From Porticoccus sp002390525 (lineage in GTDB: Bacteria > Pseudomonadota > Gammaproteobacteria > Pseudomonadales > Porticoccaceae), in assembly GCA_943846655.1 (NCBI GenBank), contig OX044352.1, positions 930,001-994,000 of the forward strand: 64,000 nucleotides of DNA. Reading direction: 5' to 3'. Position numbers and translations under genes: made by a program. The notes beneath the pieces are model-generated. The model saw only the letters and a program-made list of their open reading frames with translations, had not been told where the DNA came from and made no database searches. Positions 17,878 through 27,508 of this stretch are shown in pieces. Each line of letters starts with the position of its first letter. Position 1 is the first letter of the stretch.

Positions 17878-17907
17878 TATCTATATCAAAAAATATTGAT
17901 ATAGATA
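17878..17907. repeat. 12-bp perfect inverted repeat between metH and nfuA
   Basis: TATCTATATCAA at 17878-17889 is the exact reverse complement of TTGATATAGATA at 17896-17907, with a 6-base loop (AAAATA). It lies 43-72 bases upstream of the metH start and 95-125 bases upstream of nfuA. The position and symmetry suit a regulator-binding operator or an mRNA leader hairpin for metH. It matches neither a MetJ box (AGACGTCT) nor the MetR TGAA-N5-TTCA pattern. Confidence 0.55.
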
Positions 17908-17936
17908 ATAAATTAACTTGATTGTAACTCATAGGT

Positions 17937-17965
17937 TTGTCGACATAGGTCAAGAATGATAAAAT
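17937..17965 (+). promoter_or_regulatory. Candidate sigma-70 promoter of nfuA
   Basis: TTGTCG at 17937-17942 and TAAAAT at 17960-17965 are separated by 17 bases (4/6 and 5/6 matches to consensus). The predicted start of transcription is about 30 bases before the nfuA ATG. AGAGG at about 17993-17997 serves as ribosome binding site. Confidence 0.4.
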
Positions 17966-18002
17966 TCTATTATATTTTATGTAGAAAAGTTAAGAGGTTC
18001 AG

Positions 18003-18584
18003 ATGTTAAATATAAATATTACAGAATCAGCTCAAAAATACCTTACAGAGCTTCTTGAAAAACAAGACACAAAAGGTATTGGAATTCGAATATTTGTATC
18101 AGATCCCGGAACCCCTAAGGCCGAAACTTGTATCGCTTATTGTCGTCCCGGTGAAGAAAAAGAAGATGATATTGTAGTAGACTATACGGACTTTCAGGCT
18201 CATTTTGGTCAAAAAAGCTTACCTTTTTTAGAGGATGCTAAGGTAGATTACTCTGATGATAAGTTTGGGGGCCAGCTGACAATAAGAGCTCCAAACTCGC
18301 GTATGCCCAATATCAATGACGATAGCCCAATCGAAGATAAGATAAACTATGTTTTACATAGTGAAGTAAATCCAGGACTAGCATCACATGGCGGCAGTAT
18401 AAGTTTAGAAGAAGTCATAGATAATATTGCAATTCTGAAATTTGGTGGAGGCTGTCAAGGCTGTGGGTCAGCTGATGTAACGTTGAAAGAAGGCGTCGAA
18501 AAAACTATGATGGAAAAAATTCCTGAATTGAAGGGAATTAAAGACATCACAGACCATACCGATAAAAGTAAAGCTTACATGTAG
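18003..18584 (+). CDS. nfuA: Fe-S biogenesis carrier protein NfuA
   Basis: A 193-residue protein with a degenerate A-type N-terminal domain (ESAQKYLTELLEKQ, DPGTPKAETC) and a C-terminal Nfu domain. The cluster-binding C-x2-C is in GGGCQGCGSADVTLKEG. It matches the E. coli protein over its full length (191). NfuA holds a [4Fe-4S] cluster between two monomers and delivers it to client enzymes, especially under oxidative stress or iron limitation. It is transcribed alone, divergent from metH and convergent with the DAHP synthase gene 19 bases downstream. Confidence 0.96.
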   Translation: MLNINITESAQKYLTELLEKQDTKGIGIRIFVSDPGTPKAETCIAYCRPGEEKEDDIVVDYTDFQAHFGQKSLPFLEDAKVDYSDDKFGGQLTIRAPNSRMPNINDDSPIEDKINYVLHSEVNPGLASHGGSISLEEVIDNIAILKFGGGCQGCGSADVTLKEGVEKTMMEKIPELKGIKDITDHTDKSKAYM

Positions 18585-18603
18585 TGCAACTTATTTCATG
18601 GCT

Positions 18604-19686
18604 TTACACTTTTCTATCAAAAAGTGAATTTTTAAGTTTTTTGTGCATTTTTTTTATAGTTATTTCTGTTGTACTCCAGTCCATACATGAATCTGTTATC
18701 GAGACTCCGTACTTTAAATCTTTTATATCGCTAGTAATATTTTGATTCCCAGCATTTATATTACTTTCGATCATCAGGCCGATAATTGATTTATTTCCCT
18801 CTAAAATCTGATTAGTAACATTTTCAACAACTAATGGCTGTAATTCATGATTTTTATTTGAATTTGCGTGACTACAGTCAACCATGATATTTTCAGCAAT
18901 TCCTGACGATCTTAAATTTTCTTCAGTCATAGCTATACTCACTGAGTCATAATTGGGTTTTCCGTCACCACCACGCAGGACCACATGAGAATATGAGTTC
19001 CCTGCAGTAGTTATCACAGAAACATTACCTTCAGCATTGACTCCCAAAAAGCGATGAGGGCTAGCAACTGATTTTAACGCGTTAATTGCAACGGAGAGTC
19101 CACCGTCTGTACCATTTTTGAATCCAACAGCAGAAGATAGCCCTGAAGCCATCTCACGGTGTGTTTGGGATTCTGTAGTCCGTGCACCAATAGCCGCCCA
19201 CGTAATTAGGTCATGCATATATTGAGGAGATATTGGGTCTAAAGCTTCTGTGGCAGTTGGCAAGCCAATTTCAGCTATTTCCATTAATAACTTTCTACCT
19301 ACATGTAATCCTTCAGTTATTTTAAAAGAATCATTAAGATGGGGATCATTAATAAGACCTTTCCATCCTGTCGTTGTTCTTGGTTTTTCAAAGTAGACGC
19401 GCATCACTAAACACAAAGTATCACTAACATCATCAGCAAGCGCTTTTAAACGATTAGCATAGTCTATAGCTGCATCAGTATCATGAATAGAGCAGGGACC
19501 CACGACAATGAATATTCTGTGGTCTTTCCTATCTAGAATGTTTTCAATAGCAGCACGACCGGTATTTACAGTTTTGCGTGCAGCATCACTAATTTGTATT
19601 TTTTCTTTGAGCGCCTTAGGCGATATCAGTATCTCTTGTGAATCGACATTGATATTTTCAATAGCTCGCGTCATATTTTTGTCCAA
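18604..19686 (-). CDS. aroG: 3-deoxy-D-arabino-heptulosonate-7-phosphate (DAHP) synthase, class I
   Basis: A 360-residue type I-alpha DAHP synthase, the first step of the shikimate pathway (PEP plus erythrose 4-phosphate). Diagnostic blocks are VVGPCSIHD, MRVYFEKPRTTTGWKGL (PEP/E4P site), GARTTESQTHRE and MVDCSHANSNK. Metal-ligand Cys and His are intact. The N-terminal extension that forms the feedback site is present. The AroF/AroG/AroH subtype (Tyr, Phe or Trp sensitive) cannot be decided by eye, so the symbol is provisional. It stands alone on the minus strand. Confidence 0.93.
   Translation of the reverse strand: MDKNMTRAIENINVDSQEILISPKALKEKIQISDAARKTVNTGRAAIENILDRKDHRIFIVVGPCSIHDTDAAIDYANRLKALADDVSDTLCLVMRVYFEKPRTTTGWKGLINDPHLNDSFKITEGLHVGRKLLMEIAEIGLPTATEALDPISPQYMHDLITWAAIGARTTESQTHREMASGLSSAVGFKNGTDGGLSVAINALKSVASPHRFLGVNAEGNVSVITTAGNSYSHVVLRGGDGKPNYDSVSIAMTEENLRSSGIAENIMVDCSHANSNKNHELQPLVVENVTNQILEGNKSIIGLMIESNINAGNQNITSDIKDLKYGVSITDSCMDWSTTEITIKKMHKKLKNSLFDRKV
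18607..18633 (+). terminator. Candidate terminator of nfuA, inside the aroG 3' end
   Basis: CACTTTT at 18607-18613 pairs with AAAAGTG at 18620-18626 around a 6-base loop. AATTTTT follows at 18627-18633. It is placed correctly for the end of nfuA transcripts, overlapping the last codons of the convergent aroG gene. The 7-bp stem has only two G-C pairs. Confidence 0.4.
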
Positions 19687-19826
19687 ATAATATTTAATTT
19701 AAACGTATTCTACATGAAAATTCACCCTAGAGTGCAGAGGATAGCGTCTTAATATCTCTATTTATTGAAGATATCTACAGATTGAAACAATATTAAAAAT
19801 TATTTTTAAAAATAAAGATAAATCAT

Positions 19827-22800
19827 TTAAACAATTTCAAGATGTTGTATCAGTGGAAAATAGAGCCCTGTTTTAGTAGGCAGATTATTCATATCATGAA
19901 GAATTTTTTCATAATGCCTCAATTTTTTCTCATACTCTGCTACTTCTTGATTTAAAAAAACATCTCGACTTTGATCTTTGCTTGGTTCAGACGACTTATA
20001 ATCTATAATCCATTGGGTGCCATTTAAAATAAAACAACGATCTATGACAGAGGTTTTTGACTGCTTCCCTTTTAGTGATTTATAACCAATGCGATATTCA
20101 CACTTACTATCCTTATGTGATGAATCAAAAATCCAGTGGTTTTTTTTGTCCCTAATACATGCATCTACTGATCGCTGAAGCAACGAGAGCGGTTGATCAT
20201 AATTAGTGAGGCCGAGGCCTTGAAGTTGAGATTGCCAGTGAGGTGTTTGATCGATAATTTTTTTTTCATCCCATTTGTGAATCCCATCAATTACTATTTG
20301 ATTCAATATACGATGAAGCACAGTTCCAGTATGTCTGGCACTAGTGGCAATAATGGATGAAGTTTTCTTCTCATCTGAAGTAACTATATTCGCGATAGAC
20401 TTCGGTATTTTAGTCTTATTAAAGCTGAGAGTTTTTTCCCACGATGCCGGAAGTCTATTTAGAGCTACAAGTAATTTTTGACTATTTCTATCATTAGAAT
20501 TATCGTTTGCAACTGATCGAAAATCATAACTTTTGCAAGATAAAAAAGGATGATTTTTGAGGCGCTCCTTATAACAGTCCCGCCCAAAAAGAGCTGTTAA
20601 TAAAGTACTTTTCGAGGGTTTCATTTCATCGGTTTGCTTTATATTTTCCCCAATACTAACGGTATATGTTAGGTGAAGTCTTTTTTTGGCTCTTGTTACA
20701 GCCACATAAGCTTTTCTAATTCTTTCAAGTTCTTCTCTTAACTTATTTTCTTGTTTAAGATAATCAAAGATACGATTATTTTCTTGTCCAGTTTCGGGTC
20801 TTGGGCCAGCAATTAGTCGATCTTCGCCTTTTTTATTTGTTCTTTCATGCCATCGAATTAATGGTTCTTTGCTGTTATTTCTGTCTGGCCGGTTTAAGCC
20901 GGGGATGATCACTGTATCGAATTCGAGTCCTTTTGCTTTATGTATGGTCATTATAAATACATTGGGATCAGATGTTTCATTAGGGGCAACATAGAGGCCC
21001 TCTAAAGCTTTTTCAAATATGCTCCAATCGGTAATTCGACCAGAATTTTCATGTAGCTCCAATAAATCAAAATATTGCTGACAGCAATTTAATTCCTGCT
21101 CTGAGGTTAAAGAGTTGGGGCCACCTAGTTCAATCCAGATGGACTCTATCCATACCCTTAACGGCTTTTTGTAGCGTTGCTTCCACCCTGATTTTAGGAC
21201 AGCGCAACAGCGGCTGAGTATTTGTTTGCCGTCAGTTGAAATATCTTTTATTTCGGTATATCTGAATATATTTGTAATAATAAGAGGAGGCTCGGTACTT
21301 GAGGAATCATCTTCACTTTTTGCTTTATAGTTTGTGACTAAAAATAGATCGTGAAGATTGAGCCCACACCAAGGCGATCGAAGTATCGCTAGCCAGGAGA
21401 TCCGGTCAGCAGGGGATAATAGAGCTTTTGTAAGTGACTTCAGATCAATAATAGACATTCGGTGATTCAAAGGATCTATTTCAGTAGCTTGCCAGCTTAC
21501 CCCCTCGTTTTTAAGTGCAATAAGAATTTCAGGTAATACTTTACGAGTATTCGCTAAAATAGCGATAGATCCCTGTGGATTAAACTTCTTTGTTTTACAA
21601 ACAAGCGAGGCAATATGCTTGGCCTCTGCTTTTTCAGCATCATTTGACCCCTTGTAATCAATAAATTCATCGAGAGTAATGACTTTTTCACTTTTATCAT
21701 TTTTCGAGCAGGTATCTTCAGAGCAAGCCACTGATGGGCTATAACTTACCGATCCTCTTCCTAAGTCATCTTTGTCATCAAAAGCGCATTGAAATACGCT
21801 GTTAACCCAATCAACTATTTTAGCTGTTGATCTAAAATTGACCATTAAATCTATCTTTCTAAGATTTATATTACCTATAGGGTTCTCTCTCACTTGCATG
21901 AATTGTCTGACATTTGCTCCTCGCCAAGAATAGAGGCACTGCATTGGGTCACCTACAATAAATAAGCTACGATTATCTTCAGGTTGCCACTCACGGGTGA
22001 GATTTTTAATTAACTTAAATTGCAAAGATGAGGTATCTTGAAATTCATCTACTAGAATATGTTTAGTAGTATAGTCTTGCTTAAACGCTAGCTCTGTTGG
22101 CGCATCCTCTGTTCCAAGAGAGCGCAAAGCAGCAAATGAAACCTCTGTATAATCACAAGCTTTATTCTGTTTTAGGGTTATACTTAAAAGTCCGCTAAGA
22201 TCTAGGAGGATTGATTTCAGTGCTTTAATTGTTTGCCACTGGAGGTCGCTATAATGCGGAACAGGTAGAGAAGTTAATTCACGTAGTGCTTTGTAAGCTC
22301 CTGCTTCACCTTGTAATTTCTCAATTAAGTAACCCATGTCTTCTTTTTTTTGTTTCGCGTGCTTTGTAGCATCCTTTTTATTATCAATTGAGTCGTCGGT
22401 TGCAGGAAACCCTTGATGCAAGGTTAATTTTTTTCTCCATTCTTTCTTTTCTGTGAAGAACATTGATAGTAATCCAGTCCATTGTTGATATCCAGATGAT
22501 GTAGGACTAGGAAGATCCTCTAAGCTTGAGCAAGAGAGTAAATCGGTGTTTTTAGGTTCATCTTGAAGTAATAGGTTAGTAGTTGCATATTTCACCAGTT
22601 CCAATAGCTCTCCCTTAAATGGATCGAAAATACTCTTGATAGATAAAAGGGTTTCTTCTATCACCTCGTTAAGTGAACCTTCAAGATAGTCTCTCGCTTT
22701 GTCGGTTTGATAGAGATGAGCAATACTTTGACCTCTATCTTGCAGTAAGTTTACTAGTAAATTCTGCAGTTCATTTAGATCGTTATCAAGCAAACCCAAA

Positions 22801-23336
22801 AGGGTCGAGATTGCTTTACTAATATCATTATTTCGTTCTATTTGAGATAAAATTAGCTCCGATACTACCTTTTTATAGAGTGTAATTGGCTCGGGGAGAT
22901 CTTTAGTAAATGGATTAAATTCACTTTCAAGTGGAAGTTGTCCTGCAAGTTTCCGACAAAATCCGTCAATCGTATATATTCTTAGTCTGGATGGATTATC
23001 AAGCAAATTCCATTTTTTTGCTTTATTTCTAGATAATGCTTTTTTCGCCAGATCTAAAGCGATAACTTCATGTTTTTGTAAGCTCAAGTAAGTATTTTGA
23101 TCATCACTTTTAGAAGCTCTGATTAAATACTCTATTACACGACTTTTCATTTCATCAGCAGCTTTATTAGCAAAAGTCATACACAAAATCTCTTCAGGGT
23201 TTTCGACCACACTTAAAAGCCTCAATACTCTTTGCGTTAACAATTCTGTTTTTCCAGAACCTGCTGGGGCAGAGACAGCAAAGGATTGAAAAGGCTCCAA
23301 AGCTAATATTCTTTCATCTCGATCCTGTATTCTCAT
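19827..23336 (-). CDS. UvrD/AddA-like helicase-nuclease of a double-strand-break repair pair
   Basis: A 1169-residue superfamily 1A helicase with a C-terminal RecB-type nuclease. Walker A is APAGSGKTELL at about residue 23. Motif II is VDEFQDTSSLQFKLI. Other helicase motifs are GDPMQCLYSWRGANVRQF, MTIHKAKGLEFDTVIIPG and RKAYVAVTRAKKRLHL. Near the C-terminus WIIDYKSS supplies the D and K of a PD-(D/E)XK nuclease. The protein resembles AddA more than RecB. It begins 3 bases after the addB-like gene, so the two are one operon. Such pairs process broken DNA ends for RecA. Chi recognition cannot be judged. Confidence 0.88.
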   Translation of the reverse strand: MRIQDRDERILALEPFQSFAVSAPAGSGKTELLTQRVLRLLSVVENPEEILCMTFANKAADEMKSRVIEYLIRASKSDDQNTYLSLQKHEVIALDLAKKALSRNKAKKWNLLDNPSRLRIYTIDGFCRKLAGQLPLESEFNPFTKDLPEPITLYKKVVSELILSQIERNNDISKAISTLLGLLDNDLNELQNLLVNLLQDRGQSIAHLYQTDKARDYLEGSLNEVIEETLLSIKSIFDPFKGELLELVKYATTNLLLQDEPKNTDLLSCSSLEDLPSPTSSGYQQWTGLLSMFFTEKKEWRKKLTLHQGFPATDDSIDNKKDATKHAKQKKEDMGYLIEKLQGEAGAYKALRELTSLPVPHYSDLQWQTIKALKSILLDLSGLLSITLKQNKACDYTEVSFAALRSLGTEDAPTELAFKQDYTTKHILVDEFQDTSSLQFKLIKNLTREWQPEDNRSLFIVGDPMQCLYSWRGANVRQFMQVRENPIGNINLRKIDLMVNFRSTAKIVDWVNSVFQCAFDDKDDLGRGSVSYSPSVACSEDTCSKNDKSEKVITLDEFIDYKGSNDAEKAEAKHIASLVCKTKKFNPQGSIAILANTRKVLPEILIALKNEGVSWQATEIDPLNHRMSIIDLKSLTKALLSPADRISWLAILRSPWCGLNLHDLFLVTNYKAKSEDDSSSTEPPLIITNIFRYTEIKDISTDGKQILSRCCAVLKSGWKQRYKKPLRVWIESIWIELGGPNSLTSEQELNCCQQYFDLLELHENSGRITDWSIFEKALEGLYVAPNETSDPNVFIMTIHKAKGLEFDTVIIPGLNRPDRNNSKEPLIRWHERTNKKGEDRLIAGPRPETGQENNRIFDYLKQENKLREELERIRKAYVAVTRAKKRLHLTYTVSIGENIKQTDEMKPSKSTLLTALFGRDCYKERLKNHPFLSCKSYDFRSVANDNSNDRNSQKLLVALNRLPASWEKTLSFNKTKIPKSIANIVTSDEKKTSSIIATSARHTGTVLHRILNQIVIDGIHKWDEKKIIDQTPHWQSQLQGLGLTNYDQPLSLLQRSVDACIRDKKNHWIFDSSHKDSKCEYRIGYKSLKGKQSKTSVIDRCFILNGTQWIIDYKSSEPSKDQSRDVFLNQEVAEYEKKLRHYEKILHDMNNLPTKTGLYFPLIQHLEIV

Positions 23337-23339
23337 TAA

Positions 23340-26060
23340 TTATGGCTTTCCTATCTTTTTTGAGGTGAATATTTGTTTGTCCATATATAGTTCCAGATTA
23401 TCTTCATTTAATCGATTGAGGGGAGCGAGATACTGGTTCAAGTCAGAGTTAGATTTGTTCATATTAGCTGCTACAGCGTAACCTTCCATGAACTCCTCAG
23501 CCAAAATTTCAAGTGATTCCTTCCATTGAGCTACACGGTCATCCCAGTTTTTATTTAATTCCATTACTTCAGGTAATAAATTGGCTAGTTTAGTGAACCC
23601 TAAAAATCTTTGAGCAGAAATATGAATTTGTCCAAAAGCTATGCCTACCATATTAGTTTTATTGCATAGCCCGTATAAAAGCAATTGGGGCTCTTTAGGC
23701 CGATCGCCATCCCAAGCACTAGTATTACAATTGGCTCCAGTTTTATAGTCTATGATTAAGTTTTCACCACTACTAATACGATCTATACGGTCAATTGTTA
23801 ACTTCAATGGTAGTTGACCTACATATATATTTTCTGATTTTTCTAAAAACGAGATTATAAATGGCATTCTTTCTTTTTCGACATTAAGCCATTTCAACAT
23901 TAATGTACTTAGGCGTTGTGTTTCAAGCGAGAGATATTTTGACTTAATAATGTCAGGCCTTTTAATTTTCCATTCATCCAGAACTGAACAAATAGATATT
24001 TTGATAACCTCTTTTAAATCCTGCTCTGTTAAATTAATTAGCCTCTCTTGAGAGCAGGTTTTTTCCCAAAAAACTTGCATGCACTTATGGATAATTATGC
24101 CTCTTTCCATGAGAGATAAACCAAATGATGGGGGTTGTATCTCCTTCGCCCCTAATCGATGTATTGCGAAAGCGTTAAAAGGGCATGAAGCTTGATTTTT
24201 CAGAATACTACTTCCGCCAGTAATATTTTCCCTATCAAGATCAACTACAGGGCCATTCGCGCATTCAACTCTCTCTAATTTCGCAAATGATATATTCTGG
24301 AATATCGGATTGCTTGATAGATTGCCATCGATATTCAGATCCTCAATTTCTATTTCTTTTAGGTCAGAAATTAAAGGACTTACCTTGAATGACTTATTAT
24401 CTTTTGTTCCGCTAAAACTGAAGATAGTAATAGTGGAGGATATTTTTATCCTCTCTAGTTGTTTTTTTGCAAGGTTTAGTTGTACTTCAGGTGATGATTT
24501 GGGTGTCATGTACCGTTTTTGAATATCCATGGGTATGAGAGAGCTCATACCACTTGTATTTGGCCAGCTGGCATCGTCCATTCCAGTCACCCACATGTGG
24601 TCAAATTTAAGTGTATTGCTTTCTAACAATCCTATAATATGAATCGGAATATCGTAATTTTTACTTTTGAAAATATACCTATCCGTTGCTCGATTTAGTA
24701 ATTTTAATGCTTCTTTTATGGTCACCTTTTGCTTAAGTTGATCAAGAGAAGCGAGACTCTCAAATGAATCAAACCATTCTTTTTGTAGGTTATCCTCTGA
24801 ATTATTTAGATCTTGAAGCCCAGGCCAACCAAAAGAGTCTAATTGTTTTTGAAAAAGTTTTATCCAGACGGAAAAGTAATTTTTTTCAGATATTCCCTTC
24901 ATGTGGTTATTCGCTTCTTGACAGCAAAAGCTATCACTTAAGCTATCGTTATCGATGGGCATACATTTTTTTTCTGAATGCTTAAGCTCGCTGATGAATT
25001 GGTTAAAAGATAATTCTAACTGCCCTTTTCTCCGAAGATATTTTTCAGCGACTGCTCGAGATGATAGCGAATAATTTTTACCCCAAAATGGAGAATTGAT
25101 TAGCTGGCAATACTTCTCGAGATTGAGTTTGCTAACATTTACTGATAACAAAAGAAGAGCAGTTGAGATAATCGGTGTATCGCTAAGCATCGTACCTGTT
25201 GATGCCTCATATGGGCATGTATCATAGGCGTGATTTGGGTCATAACTGGTTGGATTTAGTTCCTCCGAAAGTATTCTCTCAGTAGCCTTTAGTTGCAGAG
25301 CAGAATCGGACAGGATAATTCCTACACGATGCTCTGGGTGTTCTATATGAATTTTTTTTGCCCACCTAGCCGCTGCTCTAATCTCTTGGTTCATATCAAA
25401 AAATTCGATATATCTTGGTGGTGTTCGAACAATTTTTTTATACCTGTATTCTGGTGATTCTTGTACCAATTTTTTTGAGGCTACTTTTATTAGATCCAGG
25501 TATAAAGGGGGTATTTGATCAAATCCAAGAGTAATAATATCACCAACATTTTTAATTTTTGAATTTTTAAAGAGTTCAGCTAAAACTTGAACAGCATCAG
25601 CTTCAGTAATGAATTTATAATTCTTTAAAGCTAACTCAAATTCTGAGATCCATTCATAGAACAGAGGTGCAGTATTCTTTAGTCTTAAGCAGGGAATCTT
25701 CCATCTCTGCATAATATTATAGCTATCTCTCGCAAGGCTCGAGTAATTTTCAGGACTTAGGGGTTCGAAGCAATCTGCAATTATTTTTTCCCAGATAAGA
25801 TGCTCGGTTAGGTCAGGGATAATAGAGTAATTTGGAGCCTTAAATTCCCTATTATCACAATAGCGTAACCAGGTTTCTCTGACCCATCTCTCAATTGCGA
25901 AAATCTCAGGTTCAGCCCAGCTTATATTCCCCTGATCTATTTGATATTGGCCCCAGCTTTCTCTGACTACTATGGCAAGGTGATCAGTAGCTGTGAGCAC
26001 TAATGCTCCTGATTTAATTTGATCTTTTATTGCATGAATATCAAAAAGCGGGCGCATCAT
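23340..26060 (-). CDS. AddB-like PD-(D/E)XK nuclease, partner of the helicase
   Basis: A 906-residue protein with the AddB layout: an inactivated helicase-like N-terminal half and a nuclease at the C-terminus. The helicase half starts with GALVLTATDHLAIVVRESW where a true helicase would carry Walker A. The nuclease core is ENLIIDYKTGA near residue 760, preceded by SCPFNAFAIHRLGAKE. I saw no C-terminal C-x2-C that would complete the Fe-S staple of Bacillus AddB. It resembles the roughly 900-residue AddB-related proteins called probable DNA repair protein in gamma- and betaproteobacteria. It is the first gene of the operon with the AddA-like helicase. Confidence 0.85.
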   Translation of the reverse strand: MMRPLFDIHAIKDQIKSGALVLTATDHLAIVVRESWGQYQIDQGNISWAEPEIFAIERWVRETWLRYCDNREFKAPNYSIIPDLTEHLIWEKIIADCFEPLSPENYSSLARDSYNIMQRWKIPCLRLKNTAPLFYEWISEFELALKNYKFITEADAVQVLAELFKNSKIKNVGDIITLGFDQIPPLYLDLIKVASKKLVQESPEYRYKKIVRTPPRYIEFFDMNQEIRAAARWAKKIHIEHPEHRVGIILSDSALQLKATERILSEELNPTSYDPNHAYDTCPYEASTGTMLSDTPIISTALLLLSVNVSKLNLEKYCQLINSPFWGKNYSLSSRAVAEKYLRRKGQLELSFNQFISELKHSEKKCMPIDNDSLSDSFCCQEANNHMKGISEKNYFSVWIKLFQKQLDSFGWPGLQDLNNSEDNLQKEWFDSFESLASLDQLKQKVTIKEALKLLNRATDRYIFKSKNYDIPIHIIGLLESNTLKFDHMWVTGMDDASWPNTSGMSSLIPMDIQKRYMTPKSSPEVQLNLAKKQLERIKISSTITIFSFSGTKDNKSFKVSPLISDLKEIEIEDLNIDGNLSSNPIFQNISFAKLERVECANGPVVDLDRENITGGSSILKNQASCPFNAFAIHRLGAKEIQPPSFGLSLMERGIIIHKCMQVFWEKTCSQERLINLTEQDLKEVIKISICSVLDEWKIKRPDIIKSKYLSLETQRLSTLMLKWLNVEKERMPFIISFLEKSENIYVGQLPLKLTIDRIDRISSGENLIIDYKTGANCNTSAWDGDRPKEPQLLLYGLCNKTNMVGIAFGQIHISAQRFLGFTKLANLLPEVMELNKNWDDRVAQWKESLEILAEEFMEGYAVAANMNKSNSDLNQYLAPLNRLNEDNLELYMDKQIFTSKKIGKP

Positions 26061-26184
26061 GGCATTAAACTTTGTTATCCTAGTTAAAATCTATGATCGC
26101 ACAACCTTGGATTTGAAAAAAGATGTACTTCATAGGTTTTTTGTTTTTCATAATCCCTATAGCTAATAAGGAGATATAACTAAT

Positions 26185-27453
26185 ATGACTATGGTTTATT
26201 TTAGTTTTATTATTGGTGGGTTTATTCTTGGTGCATTAACAGTATTCTTAGTCGCAAAGGGCGCTATAGCATCTCGTGACCAGCAAAAAGCTGTATTAGC
26301 GACACGTCTGGAAATGGAGCAAAATAGATTCAGAGAGCAGTCCTTATCAAATGAGGCTAAATATAATGAGCAGTCAGCTTTACTAAAAGAATCTCGTGAA
26401 ATTCTAGGTAAAGAATTTGAGAATTTAGCTAATCGAATATTTGATTCTAAGCAAGAGAAATTCTCAAAAGACAATCAACGCACACTCGATTCCTCTATTG
26501 GCCCACTGCGCGAAGAAATCACCAGATTCCATAAGCATATAGAGGATTCTCATCATAGAGAAAATGCTGCGAGAAGTGAAATGAATGGATCAATTAAAGA
26601 ATTGATGAAACAGACTAATCTGGTAAGAGGGGAGGCCTCAAACTTAGCAAGTGCCCTTAAGGGTGATAGTAAGTCTCAAGGTAATTGGGGAGAGATGATT
26701 TTGGAAAGAATGCTCGAGGAGTCAGGCCTTTCCAGTCCTAGGGAGTATGTAACTCAAGAGCCACATCTAGATCAACAGGGGCGGCGAAGGCTACCTGATG
26801 TGATTATTCATATGCCTGATCAAAGAGACATGGTGATTGATTCAAAGATTTCGCTGACAGATTACGAGCGATATAAAAATGAACCTGATGTAGTGGAGCA
26901 AAAAAAGCATCTAAAACAGCATATCAACTCTGTTAAGGTTCACATAAAAGAACTTCATGAAAAATCTTATGAACAGCTAGAGGGTATCAACACCCTAGAT
27001 TTTGTACTGTTATTTATACCAATAGAGGGTGCTTTCATGTTAGCCCTGCAAAATGATGATATGTTGTTTAACGATGCATATAAAAAGAACATCATACTCT
27101 CAAGCCCCAGTACTTTGATGGCTATGTTAAAGATTGTGAAAAATGTTTGGCGCTTTGAAGATCAAAATAGAAATTCACAGAAAATCTCTGATGAAGCGGG
27201 AAAGCTTTATGATCAGATGGCCTTGGTGATAGAGTCATTGGATAATATTGGAGAACATATTGAAAAAAGTCAGAATGCATTTGAGATGGCAAAAAAGCGA
27301 ATGAAAACTGGTAAAGGCAACCTTATGAACAGATTTGATGCAATTAAAAAATTAGGCCCAAATACAAAGCGCAATATTTCACAAGCTTGGATTGATCAAG
27401 ATAAAAATAAGGAACACCTGTCTCTAAAGCATGACTTGGATGACAAAAAATAG
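26185..27453 (+). CDS. rmuC: DNA recombination protein RmuC
   Basis: A 422-residue protein with an N-terminal membrane anchor (VYFSFIIGGFILGALTVFLVA), a long coiled coil (about residues 30-130), then the conserved RmuC domain. GNWGEMILERMLEESGL and DMVIDSKISLTDYERY contain the conserved acidic and lysine residues of a predicted nuclease-like fold. Length is near the family norm. In E. coli loss of RmuC raises recombination between short inverted repeats. It is divergent from the addBA-like operon, with a 124-base gap holding both promoters, so three recombination genes sit together. Confidence 0.95.
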   Translation: MTMVYFSFIIGGFILGALTVFLVAKGAIASRDQQKAVLATRLEMEQNRFREQSLSNEAKYNEQSALLKESREILGKEFENLANRIFDSKQEKFSKDNQRTLDSSIGPLREEITRFHKHIEDSHHRENAARSEMNGSIKELMKQTNLVRGEASNLASALKGDSKSQGNWGEMILERMLEESGLSSPREYVTQEPHLDQQGRRRLPDVIIHMPDQRDMVIDSKISLTDYERYKNEPDVVEQKKHLKQHINSVKVHIKELHEKSYEQLEGINTLDFVLLFIPIEGAFMLALQNDDMLFNDAYKKNIILSSPSTLMAMLKIVKNVWRFEDQNRNSQKISDEAGKLYDQMALVIESLDNIGEHIEKSQNAFEMAKKRMKTGKGNLMNRFDAIKKLGPNTKRNISQAWIDQDKNKEHLSLKHDLDDKK

Positions 27454-27508
27454 AGTGAAATATACAATTTAACTTAGTTGAATTATCAATTGTGGTAAAT
27501 ACTAAATA

